Shown here piece by piece: positions 20,087-26,864 of a stretch of DNA of 26,864 bases. The stretch is from positions 1 through 26,864 of IMG/VR virus record IMGVR_UViG_3300009181_003535. One strand, written 5' to 3'. The notes under the pieces were generated by a model. It did not search any database and was not told the DNA's origin. It saw only the letters and a program-made list of their open reading frames with translations. The DNA is from a virus. The position numbers and the translations under genes are program-made. The stretch's first letter is position 1; each line of letters starts with the position of its first letter.

Positions 20087-22033
20087 ATGGCAACCTCATC
20101 GCTGTACATCACGCCGTTTGCTCCAGTCCTCATAGCGCACGAATTTCCAAGGACGAACATCGAAACATATTCGTCTGAGGCGGTATTCGCTGAAGACGGC
20201 ATGACCCCAACTGGATCAAAGTTCGTAATCAGCGGAACGATCCTCATGGTCGAGGAGGACTGGTCTGCGATTTCAACTGTTCTTGGAAAGCACGCTGCTC
20301 GCTGCCAACTTGTGTCGCTCACAAATGGAGTTCAGCCTCTGATTGATTTGATTGCGAGCAACTCAAACATTGGCGGTCCGTTCGTGAAATTGAGCGGTAC
20401 GGAAGTCGTTGGCGGCGGCGGCGTGATGTTGGCTCGATTTGAAATCAACGACGAGATCAGTTGGTGTACCTCAACAGCGGTGCTATCGCACACATGGACG
20501 CAAAAGTTCACGCTCAACGAGGCGCAGATGCTCTCGCGCAGCGTGAGCGGCGCGCTGAAGATCAGGCGCGCATCGACATCAACGAGTATGACCTACGCAG
20601 TTCCCGCAGGAAATGCGTGGACGACAACGGGACCGACAGCGGATCTCTATCGCATGGCGATTGTCCCTGCCGTAATCGGATACGGATGGCGGCGGAAGTC
20701 GCAGGAGTTTGCGCTCGACAGCGCGTCTACGACTCTCTTGTACACCATTCAAGACGACCAGTATCTGCACGACTTGCCGCCAGAAGTCAGAGTCGGCGAT
20801 ATGGATTTTTCTTACGAGCGATCAGCAACCGACGCGGGTGTTGGTCATGTGTCGGTGACCGTCGAACTCGAAGCGTCTCTCGCTCTGAAGAACACCATGA
20901 ATTCGACAGGCTCCGTATCGGGCAACAGATATCTAGTTGCTACGGCGGTAGCCCTGTCGAAGGCGCGCATTGATGCGAATTTCGGCGGCACGCTCATCAC
21001 GCGAATGAAGATCACCGAGAACAGAATGCTGTCGGGATTCTCAATTCGTTTTGAACTTGACGCGATGGTGTATCCGACAGACACGGGTGGAGCAACGCCA
21101 GTTCTCTATCCGCTCGCAACGATGGTCGGAAGGTTTTTTCAGATCGTCAATGGAGCCTCGGACATCTGCCAGACATCGTTCAGAAACCCAAACCCATACG
21201 GTCCTGCCGTCAAGGCGGGATTGCCTTCGGTTTCGTCTGCTCCGCAGCGATGGAGCATGGTTCCGCACTACAAAGGGAACCTTGTTAACGGCATGAATTG
21301 CTTTGGAAATAGCGACCCATTGCCAAAGGCAAGTTTGTTCACATACAGCGACTCCGACCCTGATTGCGCTATCACCACTAGCGTCATCATCTTAGAGCAG
21401 GGCAAGGCATCAATTACCGCGATGAACACGCTGTTCAGCGGTCAGTATCAACAAGATACGCAGCAACTAGGGTCAGACCCAAACTCTTTTGTCGGCATCC
21501 TCGCAAAGTCAACCGTCATTACCCAACTGCACTACGACACGGGAATGATCCGTTTGCCGACGATGTACCTCAACAAGCCCGATGTTGTGCTGCAACTCGG
21601 TAAACCTTTTGTGACGGTCAAGGAGCGCACGGAAATCGTGCGAGCAAACATTGCGCCGAGTCGCGTCATGCGACCGCTGCACACAAATGCGTTCTTGATT
21701 GCCGAGGACTGGAACTGCAACTACGGGCAAATTGATACACAAGGCAATCGCGTGTTCACAGCCGTCTACGAGCGCACATACGGGCTGTATGACGGTGGGA
21801 CTTCTTCAGAGGCTTCTCCGCCCGTAAAGACGGTTTCGGGTTTCTACACGAGCGGTTCTTCCATCCGCGCATGGGGATCTCCGTTTGGTATTTTGCTGCC
21901 GCCTCTTACAGGTGCGGCAACGAGCGCATCGCAAGGAACAACAATTTCCGTCCTTGGAACATTCCCTGCCTCTCCAGTCATTCCCGCAGTTGATGCGTCG
22001 TACGGGACGCAAGAAATGCCGTTCAAAACATGA
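20087..22033 (+). CDS. tail structural protein, unknown subtype (648 aa)
   Basis: Not recognised as a named family. The protein is beta-rich throughout with Ser, Thr, Gly and Asn frequent, no transmembrane span and few charged clusters. Its place after the tape measure suggests distal tail or baseplate hub. GAGG lies ten bases before ATG 20087, one base past the tape measure stop. The C-terminus contains a short Pro/Thr-rich part (VSGFYTSGSSIRAWGSPFGI, then LLPPLTGAATSASQG), like linkers in tail proteins. The next start overlaps as ATGA. Confidence 0.5.
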   Translation: MATSSLYITPFAPVLIAHEFPRTNIETYSSEAVFAEDGMTPTGSKFVISGTILMVEEDWSAISTVLGKHAARCQLVSLTNGVQPLIDLIASNSNIGGPFVKLSGTEVVGGGGVMLARFEINDEISWCTSTAVLSHTWTQKFTLNEAQMLSRSVSGALKIRRASTSTSMTYAVPAGNAWTTTGPTADLYRMAIVPAVIGYGWRRKSQEFALDSASTTLLYTIQDDQYLHDLPPEVRVGDMDFSYERSATDAGVGHVSVTVELEASLALKNTMNSTGSVSGNRYLVATAVALSKARIDANFGGTLITRMKITENRMLSGFSIRFELDAMVYPTDTGGATPVLYPLATMVGRFFQIVNGASDICQTSFRNPNPYGPAVKAGLPSVSSAPQRWSMVPHYKGNLVNGMNCFGNSDPLPKASLFTYSDSDPDCAITTSVIILEQGKASITAMNTLFSGQYQQDTQQLGSDPNSFVGILAKSTVITQLHYDTGMIRLPTMYLNKPDVVLQLGKPFVTVKERTEIVRANIAPSRVMRPLHTNAFLIAEDWNCNYGQIDTQGNRVFTAVYERTYGLYDGGTSSEASPPVKTVSGFYTSGSSIRAWGSPFGILLPPLTGAATSASQGTTISVLGTFPASPVIPAVDASYGTQEMPFKT

Positions 22034-24354
22034 TTGAAGCATGGTTCCAAAGTTACGCCGAAGAGGGTGTAAAACATCCAGTCATTCTGCCGACTCCCGA
22101 GATCATCGAGTGGGCTGCGGTACTCGGCATGACCGTCAACGATTTGTTTGAGGTTCATATACCCACGGGATTCTCGCGGGTGGGAACGGTCAAATGTCTT
22201 GTGAGCAACGAGACAATGAGACTGCTGTATCCGCCGATTCCCAACCCTGATAATCCCGCAGACGGGCGACTGTTCAAGTTTTTTTGGCGCGACAACGCTG
22301 ATCCAACTCAGCAAGCCAACCCTAGCGAAATTTTTAGCATGACGGTTGCATTGCTTCCGCCTCGACCGCTGTTTGCTCGCGCATCACTTGTGTCTCCCGC
22401 GCAACCCGAAGGGTTATACCCGCCCGCGTTGTTTCTGATTACGGGTGAGGATGATCGCAGAGTAATGCGCGGAGCGCAGGTAAGTAACAGCATCTATTCT
22501 GCTTTGTTTACGGGTGGGCAAGATCAAACCATCAACATCACCAACACAACGCAGCGCGTAAAGCGGGATAGTTTATACGACGGCGAATACAAATTTTCCG
22601 AGATTGAAGCGTGGTTTCAGCGGTCGTATTCTTCAGATGGAAAGATGCCGCCGCCAACTCTTCCCGACTCAGATGTCGATACTTTGTTGACCGCAATGAT
22701 CGAGGGTGCTTGCCCTGCGGGCGGTCATTATTTCAATTATGTTGATATGCAATCGTGGGAGGATTGGCTATACGCGAATTCGCGTTTTCGCGACATGACT
22801 GCGGGTGCTGCAAGTCCGTTGCTTACAAATGCGGCGTGGGCAAAAAACAAGGCGTGTCTCAATTGGAACAATCAACCAGTTGGCATGGCTTGTGATTTGC
22901 TCGCATCAAATTGCGGAGGCTTGCTTGTACCGAAACTGAAATCGAGCATCTTTCTAAACACCTATAAGGTTGTTCAGATTCAAAACGGGTATCAGTCAAT
23001 TAATGCAGAAATGGTTTCAAGTCAACGCGCTATGGCGGGCGGTGTAGAAACGATTCGCGAGCAAGTTTATTCAACGGGGCAACTGACCGATCCGCTGTTT
23101 CTTTTCTGGCAGCGTTTTGGTGCGCCGACTGTCGCTCTTGTGTATTCGTACTGCTATCACAGGGTAGGGCAGTTTTACTCGTTCTCGTTTCCCATGCGAG
23201 GACCAGAGCAGAATCAAGCAACTAACAATGTAAGCGCGGTTGAGCAATTTACTCCGTCCGTTTGGGGATTCGGCAAGGCGTTAGAAAACCCAAATCGCTT
23301 AGACATTTTGAGGGAATTGAACTTTTCTTACCCTGTAAACGGGTCGTCTGATTTTTACGCAAACAATAATTTTGATGCCTCTGGACAAAAAAAGGGCGAC
23401 TACTCAATACCTCGTCAAGTTTTTGAGCCTCGCACAATCGCGCTTCACGAATTTGAATTCAATTCAGTTCAACTAAACTGGACGGGGCTTTCCCCGTCAG
23501 GGTCAAACAACCAAGTTCAGGCGTGGGATTTTTGGGGCTACTCAAATTGGTGCAGAGATCAAATTAGCACCCGCAACTCATTGCCATTCAACAAAACGGT
23601 GTGGGCAGGATGGGGCGGGAATTGGGACACGAACTACATGATTCGTAGTTCTTACATCCGATTCCATCTCGCAGTCATCAAGGATCAGATTGTTCCTATC
23701 TGCACTACGGAATGCGACTACGACGACTGGGTGTTGGGACCAAACGGCGAAACAGAAACAGCATCAAATCCCAAAGACATGGTGTTCTCAAACGGGAATG
23801 TCCATGCGCGCCGCGTGTTAAGCGGTGCGCTTGTCATTGATGTTCCTCCGCCAACAACACGGACATTCGCTGCTCAGATCGTTAGCGCAACGCGCATCGC
23901 TCCGTCTGGTGACTTTTACTGGCGTTGGCGTTATGAGTGGACGGAAGTCGATCCGCCTACTCCCGCTGACACCATCGCGAATCAGGTCAACAACTGGGTG
24001 AAGCAGCGCGGGACAAATCGAACGCGAGGTCGATCATCCGAAAAACCTTGGACTCGCGACCCAAGCACAATCAAAAACTACGCTTTCAATCTTGCCGAGA
24101 ACGGAAACCATTTTGTTGGCGCGGGCAACGCGGGTAATACTATCGCGACGGGTGTTCTTCAGAGCGATTACACCACCTCAACAATCGACGCGCTACCCAT
24201 CAGCGTCGGTACGATTGTCGCTATGCACGAAAATGCAATGACAATGTACAGCAAGACAAACCTCGTTCCGACAAACTCAACGATGCGTGACTCCCCGCTG
24301 AACTGCGTCTTTTGGTTTTCGATTCCGAACTCGGTCAAAGTCACCTGCATCTAG
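22030..24354 (+). CDS. tail tip / baseplate protein, unknown subtype (774 aa)
   Basis: A 774-aa protein of unknown family, overlapping the previous gene by four bases. It is rich in aromatic and Asn/Ser residues (e.g. WFQRSYSSDGKMPPPTLP, VWAGWGGNWDTNYMIRSSYI), contains W-D-F-W-G-Y-S-N-W and several cysteines (C-T-T-E-C-D-Y near residues 558-564). Such composition is common in host-contact proteins of tail tips. No catalytic motif of a peptidoglycan hydrolase was seen. A-T content looks higher than in the head genes, which is frequent in receptor-contact genes taken from other phages. Confidence 0.45.
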   Translation: MIEAWFQSYAEEGVKHPVILPTPEIIEWAAVLGMTVNDLFEVHIPTGFSRVGTVKCLVSNETMRLLYPPIPNPDNPADGRLFKFFWRDNADPTQQANPSEIFSMTVALLPPRPLFARASLVSPAQPEGLYPPALFLITGEDDRRVMRGAQVSNSIYSALFTGGQDQTINITNTTQRVKRDSLYDGEYKFSEIEAWFQRSYSSDGKMPPPTLPDSDVDTLLTAMIEGACPAGGHYFNYVDMQSWEDWLYANSRFRDMTAGAASPLLTNAAWAKNKACLNWNNQPVGMACDLLASNCGGLLVPKLKSSIFLNTYKVVQIQNGYQSINAEMVSSQRAMAGGVETIREQVYSTGQLTDPLFLFWQRFGAPTVALVYSYCYHRVGQFYSFSFPMRGPEQNQATNNVSAVEQFTPSVWGFGKALENPNRLDILRELNFSYPVNGSSDFYANNNFDASGQKKGDYSIPRQVFEPRTIALHEFEFNSVQLNWTGLSPSGSNNQVQAWDFWGYSNWCRDQISTRNSLPFNKTVWAGWGGNWDTNYMIRSSYIRFHLAVIKDQIVPICTTECDYDDWVLGPNGETETASNPKDMVFSNGNVHARRVLSGALVIDVPPPTTRTFAAQIVSATRIAPSGDFYWRWRYEWTEVDPPTPADTIANQVNNWVKQRGTNRTRGRSSEKPWTRDPSTIKNYAFNLAENGNHFVGAGNAGNTIATGVLQSDYTTSTIDALPISVGTIVAMHENAMTMYSKTNLVPTNSTMRDSPLNCVFWFSIPNSVKVTCI

Positions 24355-24362
24355 GATCACTC

Positions 24363-24677
24363 ATGGACAACTGGAACATCATCTTCAATCGCGGCGCGTC
24401 GTACTCTCAGAGCATCGCGGTGCAGGGTGTTGCAGACATTTCGTCCGCGACTCTGTGGCGCGTGACTTTCACGCTCGACAACGCGGTGATGCTGACCGCG
24501 ACTTCCGCCAATGGAATGCTTGTAGCAGGGTCAACGACCGCAGAGAAGTTTTTCGCGATCACGCCGACACAGACGGCGGCGTTCCCGTTAGGCAACGGCT
24601 CCTTCAACCTCGACATTTTGTGGGGTACAGATGTCCGTCGCTATGTCAGCAACTCACGATTTCAAGTCAACCTTTAA
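24363..24677 (+). CDS. small tail / baseplate protein, 104 aa
   Basis: The product starts MDNWNIIFNRGASYSQSIAV and continues with strands around a central S-A-T-L-W-R-V-T-F-T-L. An N-terminal F-x-R-G-x-x-x-x-x-x-I-x-V followed by a T-L-D motif is like small beta-sandwich domains at the front of baseplate upper proteins, but I cannot name a family. ATG 24363 has AGGA six bases upstream; an earlier in-frame ATG at 24312 would read through the end of the previous gene. Confidence 0.55.
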   Translation: MDNWNIIFNRGASYSQSIAVQGVADISSATLWRVTFTLDNAVMLTATSANGMLVAGSTTAEKFFAITPTQTAAFPLGNGSFNLDILWGTDVRRYVSNSRFQVNL

Positions 24678-24688
24678 GGAGCAGCAGC

Positions 24689-25105
24689 ATGGCGAATATC
24701 ATCGTTACAAGCACGGGTGTTGCGGTTCAGGCGGGCGGCTCGATGAGCGGCGTGTATCCGTCCCCTGCGGGCGCATACGCGGCTCCGAACATCACCGTCG
24801 ATTCATACGGCCGCGTCGTCACCGCCTCGAACATCTCGCCGTCCCCTGCGGGAACTTTCGCCGCCGCAAACATGACCGTTGATGCGTATGGGCGAGTGAC
24901 GAACGCCTCGAACATCTCGCCGTCCCCTGCGGGAACATTCACGGCTGCGACCATCACCGTGGATGCATACGGTCGCGTCACGAATGCCGTGACGACTCCG
25001 AACCTCGCAAATCAAACCACGCTGAATGCGATCCTCGCAAACACGGATTACCTTCAGACGCAGATCGACAATCAGGGCGCGTTTGGCGGGCTGTGGTACA
25101 TCTGA
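24689..25105 (+). CDS. short fibre protein with three 27-aa repeats
   Basis: The 138-aa product has three tandem 27-residue repeats (about residues 23-103) of the form S-P-S-P-A-G-T-F-A-A-A-N-M-T-V-D-A-Y-G-R-V-T..., the I-T-V-D-A-x-G-R-V-T unit known from many phage tail fibres, where it forms beta-structure in trimers. The N-terminal 22 residues and C-terminal 35 residues, which end in L-Q-T-Q-I-D-N-Q-G-A-F-G-G-L-W-Y-I, are probably the attachment and trimer ends. AAGGAG lies seven bases before ATG 24689. The stop TGA shares a base with the next ATG. Confidence 0.75.
   Translation: MANIIVTSTGVAVQAGGSMSGVYPSPAGAYAAPNITVDSYGRVVTASNISPSPAGTFAAANMTVDAYGRVTNASNISPSPAGTFTAATITVDAYGRVTNAVTTPNLANQTTLNAILANTDYLQTQIDNQGAFGGLWYI
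24755..24997 (+). repeat. three tandem 81-bp repeats in the fibre gene
   Basis: Units at 24755-24835, 24836-24916 and 24917-24997 match in frame. Units two and three are nearest each other; unit one differs most (A-Y for T-F, S for A). Exact in-frame tandem units like these can gain or lose copies and change fibre length. Confidence 0.85.
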
Positions 25106-26247
25106 TGCTGCAAATCGCACCATACAACCCCGTGACGCAGGATCTGTTCCTGTACGAGCCGTACACGGTGTCGTGGACAACTGGCACAGCGGGTTCGGTC
25201 GTCGTCGGTCGCGCTTACGCTTGGAATCCGAACTGCATTCTGTACGGGTATCGCGGCTCACTTGAGGGCCTGTCGATTCCGTATCGGAACTTTTCGACGG
25301 TTTTTGGTACTGCCGCTCAAGCACCCGAAGTCAATGCTGTCAATCCCCTAGCCAATCCAGTCAACAATCCCATTTGGTACAATTCTTACCCGCCTCATCA
25401 AAAGTTCTTTTCCAAGCGTCATCTCATGTGGTGCGCTCATGCGTATGGCGTAAACCTTACGGATCGCGCTACAGTCACAGGGTTAACCGCCGCTGATATG
25501 TACGCTGCGGGTGGGTATCTCGACGCAATGATTGTGTTGCGGTTCCTCGACAAGAACAACAACGCTGCCGTCGTTGCGAAAAACACGGTCGAGTACCCCT
25601 ATGCATACGACGCGGCTGCGGGTCGCACAAACTATCCGAACGAACTCCCAGTTGCTGCCCCTGCGGGAATGGTTGACATCGCGATATCGCTTGCTCAAAC
25701 GGATTTCCCTTTCACTCCGCTCACGATGACCGATTTAGGTTCTCGCGACTCAGGCGTATGCCACTACATCAACGCGGGAAACATGACGGTGCAAACGCTG
25801 TATATGCGGTCGATTGGACCAACGGTGCAAACGCTCAACACCAATCTGACGGGCGGAAATTGGGTTTGCGACGGGTATTACGACTTTGTGTACCTGCATG
25901 ATTCGGGTTCATCGTTCTGTTGGGAGATCTCTCCGCCGTCATCTCCTGCCGCAGGTGATGGAGTGATGGGAGTTCAACACGGTCACATCCGCACTTCGCC
26001 TGTGAATACGAATCAATCGGAGCGATGGAAAACATTCCCGCCACCCAAGGGCGCGCAACTTATGACAAACCCATCCGTTAGTTCTCTCGGCGATTGGACT
26101 GCCGTCCGAGCCTACTGGACTGCTCGCGGTCAACCGTTCCCGTCGTACAGTTTGGGCTGCACGACATCCGTAGGTAACATGGCAAGCGGGTCATCGACAA
26201 TCGACCTTCTTGCCGACACCGCAACGATGGCGAGTTATGTCGCCTAG
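25105..26247 (+). CDS. tail fibre / receptor-contact protein candidate (380 aa)
   Basis: Not recognised. The protein begins MLQIAPYNPVTQDLFLYEPY and is mostly beta, with many Tyr, Trp, Asn and Ser and patches such as NPLANPVNNPIWYNSYPPHQ. No repeats, coiled coil or enzyme motif is seen. ATG 25105 overlaps the previous stop (TGATG), so it is coupled to the short repeat fibre; the pair may build one appendage. A histidine-rich stretch V-Q-H-G-H-I-R near residue 294 might bind metal, but evidence is thin. Confidence 0.45.
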   Translation: MLQIAPYNPVTQDLFLYEPYTVSWTTGTAGSVVVGRAYAWNPNCILYGYRGSLEGLSIPYRNFSTVFGTAAQAPEVNAVNPLANPVNNPIWYNSYPPHQKFFSKRHLMWCAHAYGVNLTDRATVTGLTAADMYAAGGYLDAMIVLRFLDKNNNAAVVAKNTVEYPYAYDAAAGRTNYPNELPVAAPAGMVDIAISLAQTDFPFTPLTMTDLGSRDSGVCHYINAGNMTVQTLYMRSIGPTVQTLNTNLTGGNWVCDGYYDFVYLHDSGSSFCWEISPPSSPAAGDGVMGVQHGHIRTSPVNTNQSERWKTFPPPKGAQLMTNPSVSSLGDWTAVRAYWTARGQPFPSYSLGCTTSVGNMASGSSTIDLLADTATMASYVA

Positions 26248-26258
26248 GAAAAATTAAA

Positions 26259-26864
26259 ATGCCGATCAATGGCCCCATCCGCCCCTCGTACTACATCAAC
26301 TATCAGAGTCCCGCGCCAAATCCTACGACGGCTTCAGCCTCAAAAACAGGCGAGATGATCACCTGTCCGCACACGGGGAGGATTTGGATAAACGAGGCTA
26401 ACGCGGTGCAACCCGCGATGATGGTGCAATCGTTGCCGTATGTGCGTAGCGGTACATCACCGACCGCGATAGCGACGAAGACGACGAACGACACAGGCAT
26501 CCTCAAATTTGAAATGGAGTCAGGCGCGGTCGGCGGCGGCGTGAATGTCATGGATCAGATTGTGGTGACTGCGGGAAATGTCCAGATGCCAGATTTAGCG
26601 GGAGGTTTGCTCAAGGGAGACAACGCGGGAAATTTGGTCGCAGTAACGGGAGCCGCAGATTATGACACAGTTGTCTGGGACGCATTCACGGCATCGTGGG
26701 TCGTAAGTCAAACCAAGTTAGATGTTGCAAGAGTTGACAAATTGTCAGGCGACACAACGCTCGTCGCAAACACGCTGACAAATATCGTCAATGTTACTGT
26801 GAACAGTACTGGTTCTTTCCTAGTCAATGCAACCGCGAATATCTATCACAACAATGCCTACCAC
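26259..26864 (+). CDS. tail fibre-like protein, partial
   Basis: The frame from ATG 26259 is open to the window edge, 202 codons so far, so the gene is cut off. The start MPINGPIRPSYYINYQSPAP is followed by a beta-rich, Gly/Thr/Val sequence with repeated short strands (N-V-M-D-Q-I-V-V-T-A-G-N-V, L-K-G-D-N-A-G-N-L-V-A-V). Such a pattern is common in tail fibre shafts. AGGA lies about ten bases upstream of the start. The C-terminal, receptor-binding part lies outside, so specificity cannot be judged. Confidence 0.55.
   Translation, partial: MPINGPIRPSYYINYQSPAPNPTTASASKTGEMITCPHTGRIWINEANAVQPAMMVQSLPYVRSGTSPTAIATKTTNDTGILKFEMESGAVGGGVNVMDQIVVTAGNVQMPDLAGGLLKGDNAGNLVAVTGAADYDTVVWDAFTASWVVSQTKLDVARVDKLSGDTTLVANTLTNIVNVTVNSTGSFLVNATANIYHNNAYH

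Overview
The window is a segment of a tailed double-stranded DNA phage (Caudoviricetes) or a provirus of one. No bacterial housekeeping gene, rRNA, tRNA, integrase, insertion sequence or CRISPR array was seen, so neither the host nor the lifestyle can be read from it. Most genes have good Shine-Dalgarno sites (GGAG/AGGAG) and many adjoin their neighbours through ATGA, GTGA or TTGA overlaps, which points to a bacterial host. The head genes are Mu-like: DUF935-type portal, MuF protein, protease/scaffold with a nested scaffold start, DUF1320-like and gpG-like connectors.

Left arm (1-3999, minus strand): two leftward units, each starting from a nearly identical promoter/leader block of about 82 bp. 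The unit from 3999 carries one unknown 186-aa gene and ends near a strong hairpin. The unit from 3306 carries a tightly coupled operon: an Ala/Glu-rich protein, a conserved DNA-binding-like 102-aa protein, a 78-aa protein, a 40-aa membrane microprotein, a Cys-rich 99-aa protein, then a DpdA-like transglycosylase, QueD, QueE and the start of a RusA-like resolvase. DpdA, QueD and QueE are a 7-deazaguanine genome-modification cassette: QueD and QueE build carboxy-deazaguanine and DpdA swaps a deazapurine base for guanine in DNA. QueC and FolE are not in the window.

Divergent region (4000-4566): no convincing gene, but at least six inverted repeats, one resembling a leftward intrinsic terminator. 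A third copy of the promoter core, on the plus strand at 4567-4591, starts the rightward arm.

Right arm (4610-26864, plus strand): a small HTH-like protein, a conserved phage protein, a probable small terminase, the large terminase, then a 1267-aa protein in the unusual position between terminase and portal. From residue 368 this protein is a string of unrelated segments, mostly 67-100 residues each, separated by about twelve copies of a short motif of the form (F/M/H/Y)-S-R-T-G-A-K-A-x-F, the last copy lying at the extreme C-terminus. It looks like a polyprotein or a fused cargo array and is the most unusual object here. Then follow a 58-aa protein, portal, MuF, protease/scaffold, decoration protein, major capsid protein with an intrinsic terminator behind it, two connector proteins, tail tube, tail assembly chaperones joined by a -1 frameshift at GGGAAAA, a tail-terminator-like protein, a short tape measure and a run of tail tip/fibre proteins. 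One of these has three 27-residue repeats, and the last is cut by the window edge.

All functions come from reading the translations, with no database search. Head, terminase and 7-deazaguanine calls are firm. Tail-tip calls and the left-arm hypotheticals rest mainly on position.
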